Of a stretch of DNA of 64,000 bases, positions 46,951 to 56,504 are shown piece after piece. The notes under the pieces are model-generated. The model saw nothing but the letters and a program-made list of their open reading frames with translations, was not told the DNA's origin and did no database searches. The position numbers and the translations under genes were made by a program. The DNA comes from Rhizobium sp. S152 (lineage in GTDB: Bacteria; Pseudomonadota; Alphaproteobacteria; Rhizobiales; Rhizobiaceae): NCBI RefSeq assembly GCF_030380735.1, contig NZ_JAUDRZ010000001.1, forward strand, positions 1 through 64,000, in the 5' to 3' direction. Within the stretch, counting starts at the first letter, position 1, and each line of letters begins with the position of its first letter.

Positions 46951-47781
46951 TCAGAACGTCGCCGTCTTCGGATCCGGTCCCATCCGCGCCGAACTGCTGT
47001 CCAGCTTGGCGATCTTTTCCATGTCGTCGCCGTCGAGCTTGAAGTCGAAAACCTGGAAGTTTTCCACGATGCGCGACGGCGTCACCGATTTCGGGATAAC
47101 GACGAGACCGCTGTCCATGTGCCAGCGGATGATCACCTGCGCCGGCGTCTTGCCGTGCTTCTCGGCGATCTCGGCGAGAGTGGGGTGGGCGATCAGTTTG
47201 CCCTGGCCGAGCGGGCTCCAGGACTCGGTGGCGATGTTGAGCTTCTGGTGCGCCTCCTGCGCCGCCTTCTGCTGGAAGTCGGGGTGCAGCTCGATCTGGT
47301 TGATGACGGGCACGACGCCGGTCTCGGCGATCAGCCTCTCGATATGCTCGGGATAGAAGTTCGACACGCCGATCGATCGCGCCCGGCCCTCTTCGCGCAG
47401 CTTGATGAAGGCTTTCCACGTATCGACATAGGAATTGCGGTTCGGCGCCGGCCAGTGGATGAGGTAGAGATCGACATAGTCGGTGCCGAGGCGCTTCAGG
47501 CTCTTGTCGAAGGCCTTCAGCGTCGAATCGTAACCCTGATCCTGGTTCCAGAGCTTCGTCGTGAGAAAGATGTCCTTGCGGTCGATACCGGAAGAGCGAA
47601 TGCCCTCGCCGACGCCGTCCTCGTTTTCATAGACGGCTGCCGTATCGACATGGCGATAGCCGGCTTCGATGGCGGCGCGAACCGTGGGAGCGGCGATGTC
47701 GTCGGGCGTCTGCCAGACGCCGAGGCCGACCTGCGGAATGGAATGGCCGTCGTGGAACGTAATGATGGATTGCTGTGCCAA
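46951..47781 (-). CDS. Aldo/keto reductase, 2,5-diketo-D-gluconate reductase-like
   Basis: A 276-residue NADPH-dependent AKR5-type reductase. The catalytic tetrad is visible as Asp and Tyr in HVDTAAVYENED near residue 45-50, Lys in LTTKLWN near 75, and His in LYLIHWP near 108. The C-terminal IPKSVTPSRIVEN segment binds the cofactor phosphate. I start it at TTG 47781 (LAQQSIITFHDG), seven bases after GGAGA; the frame is open to 47883 but the extension is not AKR-like. Substrate unknown. Confidence 0.92.
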   Translation of the reverse strand: MAQQSIITFHDGHSIPQVGLGVWQTPDDIAAPTVRAAIEAGYRHVDTAAVYENEDGVGEGIRSSGIDRKDIFLTTKLWNQDQGYDSTLKAFDKSLKRLGTDYVDLYLIHWPAPNRNSYVDTWKAFIKLREEGRARSIGVSNFYPEHIERLIAETGVVPVINQIELHPDFQQKAAQEAHQKLNIATESWSPLGQGKLIAHPTLAEIAEKHGKTPAQVIIRWHMDSGLVVIPKSVTPSRIVENFQVFDFKLDGDDMEKIAKLDSSSARMGPDPKTATF

Positions 47782-47921
47782 AATCGATCTCCGAAAATCC
47801 GATGAAACCAGGGGGCGTGTTGAACCGCGATCGCTTGCGGCTTCCCGAGACGCATCGCAGCCCGAGCGCCGGTCGAGTTTCATATAGGTCGGCTACCCCG
47901 GATAATCACCCCCGTCGACGG

Positions 47922-48467
47922 TCAGACGACACGCACCACGGTTCCCTTTTTCAGATGAGGCAGCAGCCGGCGCATGTCGCGCGGATGCAGGGCCACGCAG
48001 CCCGCCGTCGGCTCGTAGCCCGGCCGGATCAGGTGCATGAAGATCGCCGATCCTCGATGACGCGCCCGCGATGTCACGTTCCAGTCCATGACAAGGCAGA
48101 CGTCGTAGAGCCCGTCGGCCCGCTTCATTTCCTCATGACTCGGCCTGAACGGCGCTTTGACGAGGCGGTTGTAGTTGGCATTGTCAGGCTGGTCGCACCA
48201 CAGCATGTCGCCGCGGATACGACGCATCGCAAGCTTTGTATCCAGTCGCACTGGCCGCTCGCGCCTGAAGCCGGCAATCAGCTTCATCGAGGCGATCGGC
48301 GTGGCGCCATCCCCTTCCCGCTTCAGCACCGTGCGTCCGGACCGACCGATGGCGGCGGGCACCCGGATCGGCCCGAACTGCACGATCGCCCGGCTTTTTT
48401 TGCCCGGAGCGGGGCGAACGAGGACGATCTTTGACTGTATGCCGGGCGAGCGCCTTGTTTTCTCCAT
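47922..48467 (-). CDS. L,D-transpeptidase family (YkuD-like) protein
   Basis: A 181-residue YkuD-domain protein. The catalytic region is AIFMHLIRPGYEPTAGCVAL near residues 142-161: His, then Thr-Ala-Gly-Cys with the nucleophile Cys, as in the ErfK/YbiS/YkuD-related subfamily. The N terminus has no clear signal peptide, so export is uncertain. These enzymes form 3-3 or protein-peptidoglycan cross-links, abundant in rhizobial walls. I prefer ATG 48467 (MEKTRRSPG); ATG 48512 is the alternative. It is divergent from the response-regulator gene. Confidence 0.85.
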   Translation of the reverse strand: MEKTRRSPGIQSKIVLVRPAPGKKSRAIVQFGPIRVPAAIGRSGRTVLKREGDGATPIASMKLIAGFRRERPVRLDTKLAMRRIRGDMLWCDQPDNANYNRLVKAPFRPSHEEMKRADGLYDVCLVMDWNVTSRARHRGSAIFMHLIRPGYEPTAGCVALHPRDMRRLLPHLKKGTVVRVV

Positions 48468-48609
48468 TTTTCTCACATGTCTTTGCAATTGCTGAGATAC
48501 GATTGAAATCATATAGCATCATATACGACAACAGCGCGGTCTCCCGATCTTTGCCTATGTGCCGAACTGGCGTAAAAGTGACGGGACCGAAGGCGAGGGA
48601 CATAGCCGC

Positions 48610-49293
48610 ATGACAGCACGCACCATTCTCTTGGTGGATGACGACGACGACCTCCGCGAGACCCTTACGGAGCAGCTCTCGCTCTATGACGAGTTCACGG
48701 TCCTGCAGGAAGCAACGGCCGCCAAGGGCGTGGAACGCGCACGCGCGACGCCGATCGATCTCCTGATCATGGACGTGGGCCTGCCCGACATGGATGGCCG
48801 CGAGGCGGTCAAGCTCCTGCGCAAGGGCGGCCTGAAGGCGCCGATCATCATGCTCACGGGACATGACACCGATTCGGACACGATCCTCGGCCTGGAAGCC
48901 GGCGCCAACGATTACGTGACCAAACCCTTCCGCTTCGCCGTGCTGCTTGCCCGCATCCGCGTGCAGCTGCGCCAGCACGAGCAGAGCGAAGACGCCACCT
49001 TCAGCGTCGGCCCCTATATCTTCAAGCCGAGCCAGAAGCTGCTGACCGCCGAAAACGGCCAGAAGATCAGGCTCACCGAGAAGGAAGCGGCGATCATCCG
49101 CTATCTCTACCGTGCCGAGCAGAAGGTCGTGACCCGCGATGTGCTGCTGGAAGAGGTCTGGGGCTACAATTCCGGCGTAACCACCCACACGCTGGAAACC
49201 CACGTCTACCGCCTGCGCCAGAAGATCGAGCGCGACCCGTCCAACGCCGAGATTCTGGTAACGGAAAACGGCGGCTACAAGATCATACCCTAA
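48610..49293 (+). CDS. cenR: OmpR-family response regulator, CenR-like
   Basis: A 227-residue two-component regulator. The receiver domain (about 4-118) has the acidic patch VDDDDD, phosphoacceptor Asp in IMDVGLPDMDG near residue 55 and Lys in VTKPFRF near 108; the winged helix (about 130-227) ends TLETHVYRLRQKIE. The sequence closely fits CenR of alphaproteobacteria, an essential regulator of envelope biogenesis in Caulobacter, Brucella and rhizobia; that assignment is from memory of the family. ATG 48610 follows GAGGGA. The kinase CenK is not in the window. A cyclic-nucleotide-binding gene follows one base later. Confidence 0.88.
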   Translation: MTARTILLVDDDDDLRETLTEQLSLYDEFTVLQEATAAKGVERARATPIDLLIMDVGLPDMDGREAVKLLRKGGLKAPIIMLTGHDTDSDTILGLEAGANDYVTKPFRFAVLLARIRVQLRQHEQSEDATFSVGPYIFKPSQKLLTAENGQKIRLTEKEAAIIRYLYRAEQKVVTRDVLLEEVWGYNSGVTTHTLETHVYRLRQKIERDPSNAEILVTENGGYKIIP

Positions 49294-49294
49294 G

Positions 49295-49750
49295 ATGGCA
49301 CTGAACGACGATATCCGCCTGCTCTCGCAGCTTCCGCTCTTCGGCGGAATGTCGGAGGACCAGCTGCGGCTGATCGCCTTCGGCGCGGATCGTCGCGCCA
49401 TCTCCGCCGGCCAGATGCTGTTTCGCGAGGGATCGCCGGCCGAGTGCGCCTATGTGGTCCTGAGCGGCGAGATGGAACTGATCAGCACCGGCCGCAACGG
49501 CCAGCCTGAAGTGCAGGCAGTCGCCGGCACCGGTACGCTGCTATCGGAACTGGCGCTGATCACGCTGGTCGAGCGCAAGTTCACCGCGGTCGCCAGCAGC
49601 GACACCAGCGTCCTGCGCATCACCCGCTCGCTCTTCCACCGGCTGATCGAGGAATATCCCGATGCCGCGCGGCTGATCGAAAACCGCATCCGCGACAACA
49701 TCGCCGCGCTCGCCGCGCGTGCCGCCGCCGAGCTCCACCGCTTCGCCTGA
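49295..49750 (+). CDS. Stand-alone cyclic nucleotide-binding domain protein
   Basis: A 151-residue protein that consists essentially of one cNMP-binding (Crp-type) domain, about residues 10-125, with the ECAYVVLSGEMELIS beta-roll segment and a short C-terminal helix rich in Ala. No DNA-binding domain is present. Phosphate-binding residues in the usual place are partly different (TGTLLSELALI instead of a FGE-A-L motif with Arg), so nucleotide binding is uncertain. It starts one base after the cenR stop and is surely co-transcribed; a role modulating CenR signalling is an inference. Confidence 0.85.
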   Translation: MALNDDIRLLSQLPLFGGMSEDQLRLIAFGADRRAISAGQMLFREGSPAECAYVVLSGEMELISTGRNGQPEVQAVAGTGTLLSELALITLVERKFTAVASSDTSVLRITRSLFHRLIEEYPDAARLIENRIRDNIAALAARAAAELHRFA

Positions 49751-49766
49751 AAAGCACTGCAAGTTA

Positions 49767-49866
49767 GAGCAGTTCCGCTTTCCGCGAATAGCGGAACTGC
49801 TTCATCGTTTTGTTTTCACGCAATCCGGATGGAAAACCGCTTCGCACTTTTCCTGGAATCGCTAGA
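49767..49866. repeat. Rhizobial-type intergenic repeat with AGCAGTTCCGC hairpin
   Basis: GCAGTTCCGCT (49769-49779) and AGCGGAACTGC (49790-49800) form an eleven-pair hairpin; TTTTGTTTTCACGCAATCC and GAAAACCGCTTCGCACTTTT follow. From memory, this combination recurs many times in rhizobial intergenic DNA. It fills the convergent gap between the cNMP-domain gene and xthA and probably terminates both. Confidence 0.6.
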
Positions 49867-50665
49867 GATTGAAATGCGCGGTCACCGGCACATGGTCCGA
49901 CGGCCGTTCCCAGCCGCGCGCTTCCTTGAAAATTTCGATGCGCTGCAGGTGTGGCCCGAGATCGCGTGAAGACCAGATATGGTCCAGACGGCGGCCGCGG
50001 TCGGCCGCTTCCCAGTCCTTGGCGCGGTAGCTCCACCAGGTATAGATCTTCTCGCTGTCGGGCACGTTCTGGCGCATCAGGTCGAGCCACTGGCCGCGCT
50101 TCATTACCTCGATCAGCCCGTCGGTCTCGACCGGCGTATGGCTGACGATCTTCAAGAGCTGCTTGTGCGACCACACGTCGTGCTCGAACGGCGCGATGTT
50201 GAGGTCGCCGACCAGGATCGAGGACGTGTTGCCCTCGCCGTCGGCCTTCAGGAGCTTCATCTCCTCGATGAAGTCGAGCTTGTGCCCGAATTTCGGGTTG
50301 ATCGTGCGATCCGGCTCGTCGCCGCCGGCGGGAACGTAGAAATTATGCAGCCGGATGCGCTTTGCCCCGCGCTCGAACACCGCCGAAATGTGCCTGGCAT
50401 CACCCACCTTGCAGTAATCCTGGCGGTGATCTTCCGTCAGCGGAAGACGCGAGGCGATGGCGACGCCGTGATAGCCCTTCTGGCCGTGGATGATGATGTG
50501 CTCGTAGCCCATGGCCCTGAGCGGCGCCAGGGGAAACAGCTCGTTCGGCACCTTGGTTTCCTGGAGACAGAGGATGTCGGGCTTGTGCTTCAGGACGAAC
50601 TGCTCGACGATCGGCATGCGCAGCCTGACCGAATTGATATTCCACGTGGTGACCGAGAAGCCCAT
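49862..50665 (-). CDS. xthA: Exodeoxyribonuclease III
   Basis: A 267-residue apurinic/apyrimidinic endonuclease and 3'-5' exonuclease of base-excision repair. Motifs: TWNINSVR at residues 6-13, CLQETK with the metal-binding Glu near 36-41, GDLNIAP near 149-155, and RPSDHVPV near the C terminus. ATG 50665 gives MGFSVTTWNINSV; an upstream TTG is less likely. It is preceded by the lolA terminator region. Confidence 0.95.
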   Translation of the reverse strand: MGFSVTTWNINSVRLRMPIVEQFVLKHKPDILCLQETKVPNELFPLAPLRAMGYEHIIIHGQKGYHGVAIASRLPLTEDHRQDYCKVGDARHISAVFERGAKRIRLHNFYVPAGGDEPDRTINPKFGHKLDFIEEMKLLKADGEGNTSSILVGDLNIAPFEHDVWSHKQLLKIVSHTPVETDGLIEVMKRGQWLDLMRQNVPDSEKIYTWWSYRAKDWEAADRGRRLDHIWSSRDLGPHLQRIEIFKEARGWERPSDHVPVTAHFNL

Positions 50666-50740
50666 TCCAATGCCTTTCAAATGCGAACGACATTGGCTTT
50701 AGAACAAAGGTTGCGTCGATGGAACGCATGCACCCAAAGA

Positions 50741-50769
50741 AAAACGCCCCGCGAGCAGCGAGGCGTTTT
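50741..50769 (-). terminator. Rho-independent terminator of lolA
   Basis: AAAACGCC and GGCGTTTT pair around a partly self-complementary middle (CCGCGAGCAGCGA); on the minus strand the stem is followed by CTTTGGG. It lies about 60 bases past the lolA stop and beyond the duplicated 3' end. Confidence 0.65.
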
Positions 50770-50798
50770 GTGAGCAATTTCTAACCAAGCGGGATGCG

Positions 50799-50853
50799 TC
50801 AGTCGCGATAGGCCGCCGTACCCGGGTCAGTCGCGGTAAGCGGCTGTACCAGG
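50799..50853 (-). repeat. Tandem 27-bp duplicate of the lolA 3' end
   Basis: The last nine codons of lolA including the stop (50827-50853, P-G-T-A-A-Y-R-D-stop) recur right after the stop at 50799-50825. The two 27-bp copies differ at five positions, and every difference is synonymous (CCT/CCG, ACA/ACG, GCC/GCG, GCT/GCC, TAC/TAT). One base separates them. The second copy is out of frame with the first and not translated. Confidence 0.9.
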
Positions 50854-51501
50854 AATGACCTCGTACGGAACCCGGAAGACCTTGTCGTCGAACTGTACGC
50901 CGGTCTTGACGTTGAACACCATGACCGAGGTGTCCTTGCCCTGGTTGTCGGTGATCGTCCACTGGCGCAGGTCCAGCGTCTTCGGGTCGAACATCATGGT
51001 GATCGTCGAATTGCCGAACACCGTATTGTTGCCAAGCGCGATCGTCGTGAGGTCCGATTCCTGCTTGACGCTCTTGACCGAGCCGGAGGAGAGATCGATG
51101 CGCTGCGCCAGCAGCAGGCTGAGCGGCGTCTTCGACAGCGGGTAGAGATCCCAGGTCTTCAGCTTCATGTTGCCGATCGCGACATTCTTGCCGTCGGCGA
51201 TGACGCGGATCGGTGACGGGTCGTCATAGTTGAAGCGCAGCTTGCCGGGGCGCTGGATGAAGAACTTGCCGCCGGTCTGCTCGCCGCGCGGGCCGAATTG
51301 CACGAACTCGCCCTGCATCGTGCCGACGCTGGAGAAATGGTCGGCGATCGCCTGGGCGGTGGCGTTGTTGGATGCGGCGGACGCCGCCTGGGCAAAGCTG
51401 TTGAACGGCAGCGTGGTGGAGGCCGCCGCGACGGCCATGGCGCCGAGAAGATGGCGGCGGGTCAGCGTTATGCGGTCCATGAAGGTCTCGGAGTTGTTCA
51501 T
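50827..51501 (-). CDS. lolA: LolA-like outer-membrane lipoprotein carrier protein
   Basis: A 224-residue periplasmic protein. The N terminus TRRHLLGAMAVAAAS has a twin-arginine-like start and a cleavage region near ASAAS. The mature part follows the LolA fold: GTMQGEFVQFGP, GGKFFIQRPGKLRFNYDDP, and SKTPLSLLLAQRI. LolA ferries lipoproteins from LolCDE to the outer membrane. Its 3' end is followed by a synonymous-only duplicate of the last nine codons. It lies downstream of ftsK on the same strand. Confidence 0.93.
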   Translation of the reverse strand: MNNSETFMDRITLTRRHLLGAMAVAAASTTLPFNSFAQAASAASNNATAQAIADHFSSVGTMQGEFVQFGPRGEQTGGKFFIQRPGKLRFNYDDPSPIRVIADGKNVAIGNMKLKTWDLYPLSKTPLSLLLAQRIDLSSGSVKSVKQESDLTTIALGNNTVFGNSTITMMFDPKTLDLRQWTITDNQGKDTSVMVFNVKTGVQFDDKVFRVPYEVIPGTAAYRD

Positions 51502-51637
51502 CTAGGTCTCCTCTAGGCATTTCTGGATGCTGCCGAAACGCGGCGCCATCATGGCGGCTTTCGCAGGCCTGCAGAAAGTAACGGTTTCAGGGCGATCAGG
51601 TTTCCGTGAAGCCGGCGTCGTTTGAAAATATTCAGGC

Positions 51638-54307
51638 TCAGCGGTCGAGAATATCACCTTCGGTCGGCACCAGAATCTCGCGCTTTCCGGCATGATTGGC
51701 CGGGCCGATGATGCCTTCCTGCTCCATGCGCTCGATCAGCGACGCGGCACGATTGTATCCGATGCCGAGCCTGCGCTGAATATACGACGTCGAAGCCTTT
51801 CCGTCACGCAGAACAATGGCGACGGCCTGATCGTAGGGATCCTCGGAATCGGAGAGGTTGGAGGTGCCGGCCGGCCCGCCACCGTAGTCGCCATCCTCAT
51901 CGTCATCGGCGGTGATGGCGTCGAGATATTGCGGCGCCCCTTGCGTCTTCAGATAGGCGACAATGTCCTCGACCTCGCCATCGGCCACGAACGGACCGTG
52001 GACACGCTGGATGCGCCCGCCGCCGGCCATGTAGAGCATGTCGCCCATCCCCAGCAGCTGTTCGGCGCCCTGCTCTCCGAGAATGGTGCGGCTGTCGATC
52101 TTCGAGGTTACCTGGAAGGAGATGCGGGTCGGGAAGTTGGCCTTGATCGTGCCGGTGATGACGTCGACGGACGGGCGCTGCGTCGCCATGATCACATGGA
52201 TACCGGCGGCGCGCGCCATCTGCGCCAGGCGCTGCACGGCGCCTTCGATGTCCTTGCCGGCGACCATCATCAGGTCGGCCATTTCGTCGATGATGACGAC
52301 GATATAGGGCAGCGGCTTCAGGTCGAACTCTTCGGTTTCGTACATCGCCTCGCCGGTTTCGCGGTCGAAGCCCGTCTGAACGGTGCGCGAGATCGCCTCG
52401 CCCTTGGCGAGCGCCTGCTCGACGCGGGAATTGAAGCCGTCGATGTTGCGCACGCCGATCTTCGACATCTTCTTGTAGCGCTCTTCCATCTCGCGCACGG
52501 TCCACTTCAGCGCCACGACGGCCTTCTTCGGATCGGTGACGACAGGCGAGAGCAGATGCGGGATGCCGTCATAGACGGAGAGTTCGAGCATCTTCGGATC
52601 GATCATGATCAGGCGGCACTGTTCCGGCGTCATGCGATAGAGCAGCGACAGGATCATGGTGTTGATGGCGACGGATTTACCCGAGCCGGTCGTACCGGCC
52701 ACCAGCAGATGCGGCATCTTGGCGAGGTCGGCGATCACCGCTTCACCACCGATCGTCTTGCCGAGCGCCATGGCAAGCTTGGCCTTGGAGCTCTCGAAAT
52801 CTCTGGAGGCGATCATCTCGCGCAGGTAGACGGTCTCGCGGATGTTGTTCGGCAGTTCGATGCCGATCGCGTTGCGGCCCGGTACCACGGCGACGCGAGC
52901 TGCGATAGCGCTCATCGAGCGGGCGATATCGTCGGCAAGGCCGATGACGCGCGACGACTTGATACCGGGCGCCGGTTCCAGTTCGTACAGCGTGACCACG
53001 GGACCTGGGCGGACATGGATAATCTCGCCCTTGACGCCGAAATCCTCGAGCACGCCTTCGAGCATGCGGGCATTCTGCTCCAGCGCGTCGGCCGACAGTG
53101 TGGAATCGCGCACCACTGCCTTGGGCTCGGCAAGCAGATGCATCGACGGCAGCTGGAAGCCTTCGGGGCGGATGAACGAGCCCTGCTGCTCGCGTTCGAC
53201 ACGTGCGCCGGGCTTGGGGCGGGCGGAAGGCTGCACCACGCGCGGTTCGGCACGGCCGCCGGCCTGCCTGGCGGGCGCGCGCATCATCCAGCCGTTGTCG
53301 TCATCGTCGTCAGGCAGGATGCCGGCCGGGCGCGGCGGCATGTCGTCGCCGAACGGCGCGTCGTCGTCATCGTCGTCGTTGAGCGAGATCGAAGGCGCCG
53401 AAACGATACGGCGCGGCGATGCGCCACGCGGTTCCATCGACGGATCCATGCGCTCGCCGCGCATCGTGGGCGTCTTGGCGCGCACCGGCTCGTTGAGCTT
53501 GCCGAACTCGTCGTCATTGAAATCGTAGGGCGATTCGAAATCGTCCTGGCGGCGCTTGCGCGGACCCATGCCGAGCATGCGGCGCATCCGCGCCTGGCTC
53601 ATGTACCAGGCATGCGTCAGCGCGCCGAAGGCAAGCCAGCCGCCGCCATCCTCGTCTTCGTCCTCGTCGCCGACGGAGGGAAGCCTGGATCGCGTATCGG
53701 CATAATTAACTTCGTCCTCGTCTTCGTCCGATGCCGCGCCGACGATGCCCGATGCAAAGAGCATCATCCAGACAGTCGGAATGGAAAAGACGGCGCCGAC
53801 GGCGGTGGCGAACGCACCGGTCGGATAGGCGCCGACGAACAGCGCCGGGAAACGCAGAATCATGTCGCCGATGACGCCGCCGATACCATTGGGGATCGGC
53901 CAGGTCAGCGGCGGCGGGAAGCAGCCGAGGACGGCCGAGGACAGGATAGAGCCCACGCCCCAGGCGGCGAGACGCGCCGGAACGCGGCTGAAGCGGCGGC
54001 CGGAAATCAGCGCCAGCGCCCAGGCGACGACGGGCAGCAGCGCGACGACGCTGGCAAGACCGAAGAACTGCATCAGGATATCGGCGAATGCCGCGCCGCC
54101 GTAGCCGAGGATGTTGGTCGGCTCGTTGCCCGTCGCGTAAGAGTAGCTCGGATCCGCGACATTCCAGGTCGCCAGTGCGGCGACCGCCAGCGCGAGCAGC
54201 AGGAAGAGTGCGAAGCCCAACAGGCTCTGCGCCTGGCGAACCACGAACCCCGAGAGGGAGAAACGGTCCGGCCGGCCATCCATTGCTGGCGATGTGCTTC
54301 TTGCCAT
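51638..54307 (-). CDS. ftsK: DNA translocase FtsK
   Basis: An 889-residue septal DNA translocase. Four N-terminal helices lie between residues 25 and 200; a long acidic, low-complexity linker (about 205-390) has several Asp runs such as [11 protein letters not shown]; the motor follows with Walker A GTTGSGKS near 518-525 and Walker [12 protein letters not shown] near 633-643. The C-terminal gamma winged helix ([19 protein letters not shown]) reads KOPS. It coordinates chromosome dimer resolution with division. ATG 54307 is chosen behind GACGGG. A CtrA-type box lies 87 bases upstream. Confidence 0.96.
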   Translation of the reverse strand: MARSTSPAMDGRPDRFSLSGFVVRQAQSLLGFALFLLLALAVAALATWNVADPSYSYATGNEPTNILGYGGAAFADILMQFFGLASVVALLPVVAWALALISGRRFSRVPARLAAWGVGSILSSAVLGCFPPPLTWPIPNGIGGVIGDMILRFPALFVGAYPTGAFATAVGAVFSIPTVWMMLFASGIVGAASDEDEDEVNYADTRSRLPSVGDEDEDEDGGGWLAFGALTHAWYMSQARMRRMLGMGPRKRRQDDFESPYDFNDDEFGKLNEPVRAKTPTMRGERMDPSMEPRGASPRRIVSAPSISLNDDDDDDAPFGDDMPPRPAGILPDDDDDNGWMMRAPARQAGGRAEPRVVQPSARPKPGARVEREQQGSFIRPEGFQLPSMHLLAEPKAVVRDSTLSADALEQNARMLEGVLEDFGVKGEIIHVRPGPVVTLYELEPAPGIKSSRVIGLADDIARSMSAIAARVAVVPGRNAIGIELPNNIRETVYLREMIASRDFESSKAKLAMALGKTIGGEAVIADLAKMPHLLVAGTTGSGKSVAINTMILSLLYRMTPEQCRLIMIDPKMLELSVYDGIPHLLSPVVTDPKKAVVALKWTVREMEERYKKMSKIGVRNIDGFNSRVEQALAKGEAISRTVQTGFDRETGEAMYETEEFDLKPLPYIVVIIDEMADLMMVAGKDIEGAVQRLAQMARAAGIHVIMATQRPSVDVITGTIKANFPTRISFQVTSKIDSRTILGEQGAEQLLGMGDMLYMAGGGRIQRVHGPFVADGEVEDIVAYLKTQGAPQYLDAITADDDEDGDYGGGPAGTSNLSDSEDPYDQAVAIVLRDGKASTSYIQRRLGIGYNRAASLIERMEQEGIIGPANHAGKREILVPTEGDILDR

Positions 54308-54393
54308 GTGTGTACCCGTCCAATGCCTGAAAGCTTGCGAATCGCGGATGCGCCTCGCGCCCAATGCGTCCGCTCCACCTAATCAAAGGACGG

Positions 54394-54411
54394 TTAAAGC
54401 GATGTTAACCA
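54394..54411. promoter_or_regulatory. Candidate CtrA box upstream of ftsK
   Basis: TTAA-N7-TTAACCAT occurs at 54394-54411 (TTAA, AGCGATG, TTAACCAT), matching the alphaproteobacterial CtrA consensus TTAA-N7-TTAAC and its half-site TTAACCAT. It lies about 87 bases before the ftsK ATG. A GAATC (CcrM methylation site) is at 54339-54343. Confidence 0.6.
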
Positions 54412-54439
54412 TCCGCTCCCGACATCTTGTATCCCGAAA

Positions 54440-54472
54440 ATAAAGAGGCCCGAACCTTGGGAGGTCCGGGCC
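54440..54472 (-). terminator. Rho-independent terminator of amtB
   Basis: GGCCCGAACC and GGTCCGGGCC pair (one mismatch as G-T) at 54447-54472; on the minus strand TCTTTATTTTC follows. It lies about 80 bases past the amtB stop. Confidence 0.75.
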
Positions 54473-54550
54473 GGGACGGCTGAATGCCGCGGAAAGTCTT
54501 GGAAGGATGGTAGCGGCGCCCTGCATGGGAGCGCCGCCTGGCCGTAAGGC

Positions 54551-55915
54551 TTACGAGTGGTAGGCAGCTTCGCCGTGCGTTGCGAGGTCGAGGCCTTCGC
54601 GCTCGGCTTCGACGGGCACGCGCAGACCGACGATGACGTCGACGATCTTGTAGAGGATCGCCGAGCCGACGCCGCACCATACGATGGTGGTGGCGATTGC
54701 GGTGATCTGCGTCATGACCTGGCCGCCCATGGTGACGCCTTCGGCATAGCCGATGCCGCCGAGCGATGCGCTGGCGAAGATGCCGGTCGCGACAGCGCCG
54801 AACATGCCGCCGATGCCGTGAACGCCGAAGACGTCAGCGGTATCGTCGTAGCCGAACTTGTTCTTCACCACGGAGACGAAGAAGTAGCAAAGCGGCGAAA
54901 CGATCAGGCCCATGATGATCGCGCCCATCGGGCCGACGATGCCGGCAGCAGGCGTGATGGCGACCAGACCGGCAACCATGCCGGAAGCGCCGCCGAGCAT
55001 GGAGGCCTTGCCGCGGGTAAGCGTTTCAACAACAGCCCACGAAACGACGGCGGCAGCCGTGGCGACGAAGGTGTTGACGGTGGCAAGCATCGCGCCGCCC
55101 GAAGCTTCGAGGTTGGAGCCGGCGTTGAAGCCGAACCAGCCGAACCAGAGCATCGAGGCACCGACCATGGTCAGCGTCATCGAGTGCGGAGCCATCATGT
55201 CCTTGCCGAAGCCGGTACGCTTGCCGACCATGATCGCGCCGATCAGACCGGCAACGCCGGCGTTGATGTGAACGACGGTGCCGCCAGCGAAGTCGAGCGC
55301 GCCCATCTTGAAGAGCAGGCCGTTTGCGTCCCAGACCATGTGAGCGATCGGGAAGTAGACGAAGGTTGCCCAAAGTGCGCAGAACAGCACGACGGCCGAG
55401 AACTTGATGCGTTCGGCGAAGGCGCCGACGATCAGTGCGGGCGTGATCGCCGCGAAGGTCATCTGGAACATCGCGAAGATGAACTCGGGAATGACGACGC
55501 CTTCAGAGAAGGTCGCAGCCGTCGAATCCTTGGTGACGCCGGCGAGGAACATCTTCGCCGTGCCGCCCCAGTATGCGCTTTCCGAACCGCCGAAGGCGAA
55601 GGAATAGCCATAGATGACCCAGATGAGCATCAGGACAGCAGCAACCATCGTGCACTGCATCAGTACCGACAGCATGTTCTTGGCGCGAACCAGGCCGCCG
55701 TAGAACAGTGCCAGACCCGGCAGGATCATGAACAGCACGAGAAGCGTGGAGATGAACATGAAGGCGGTGTCGCCCTTGTCAGGAACCGGTGCGGCGGCAG
55801 CGGCCGGAGCGGCGGTCGTGGCCGCATCCTGCGCGAAGGCGACGACCGGCGCGAGAAGCGCGGCGGACGCAGCGGCAAGGCGCGCGTAAGTGGAAGAAAT
55901 CTTGGAAATGGACAT
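54551..55915 (-). CDS. amtB: Ammonium transporter AmtB
   Basis: A 454-residue trimeric ammonium channel. An Ala-rich N terminus with a signal peptide (about 1-26) and a Pro/Ala linker precede eleven helices. The pore histidines lie in VVHINAGVAG and VFGVHGIGGMFG. The C-terminal cytoplasmic tail should bind uridylylation-free GlnK, which blocks the channel. ATG 55915 follows AAGGAG; the frame extends 48 codons more but overlaps glnK. It is 25 bases downstream of glnK in the conserved glnK-amtB operon. Confidence 0.97.
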   Translation of the reverse strand: MSISKISSTYARLAAASAALLAPVVAFAQDAATTAAPAAAAAPVPDKGDTAFMFISTLLVLFMILPGLALFYGGLVRAKNMLSVLMQCTMVAAVLMLIWVIYGYSFAFGGSESAYWGGTAKMFLAGVTKDSTAATFSEGVVIPEFIFAMFQMTFAAITPALIVGAFAERIKFSAVVLFCALWATFVYFPIAHMVWDANGLLFKMGALDFAGGTVVHINAGVAGLIGAIMVGKRTGFGKDMMAPHSMTLTMVGASMLWFGWFGFNAGSNLEASGGAMLATVNTFVATAAAVVSWAVVETLTRGKASMLGGASGMVAGLVAITPAAGIVGPMGAIIMGLIVSPLCYFFVSVVKNKFGYDDTADVFGVHGIGGMFGAVATGIFASASLGGIGYAEGVTMGGQVMTQITAIATTIVWCGVGSAILYKIVDVIVGLRVPVEAEREGLDLATHGEAAYHS

Positions 55916-55940
55916 AGAAAAAAGCTCCTTGCTACCGTTC

Positions 55941-56297
<357 letters not shown>

Positions 56298-56365
56298 TTA
56301 CCCTCGGCGCGGAGCCGACTCTCCTTGACGCCGAGGCAGTTGCCGTCAGCGACCACCTCTTTACA

Positions 56366-56381
56366 TTCAAGGGGCGTGCCA
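56366..56381 (-). promoter_or_regulatory. Sigma-54-type promoter for glnK-amtB
   Basis: On the minus strand TGGCACG-CCCC-TTGAA matches the sigma-54 consensus TGGCACG-N4-TTGCW except for A in place of C at the -12 element. It lies 87 bases upstream of the glnK ATG, as expected for an NtrC-activated operon. A clear upstream NtrC site was not found. Confidence 0.65.
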
Positions 56382-56504
56382 GATTCGAATGGGGTGATTA
56401 AGTTATTGAAAAATAAACTCTATATTTGGAGAAACCAATAAACAGGCAAATGATTGCCTAATAATCGCTCAAAAAACACACAAATGGACGAAGTTGCTCA
56501 CTAT

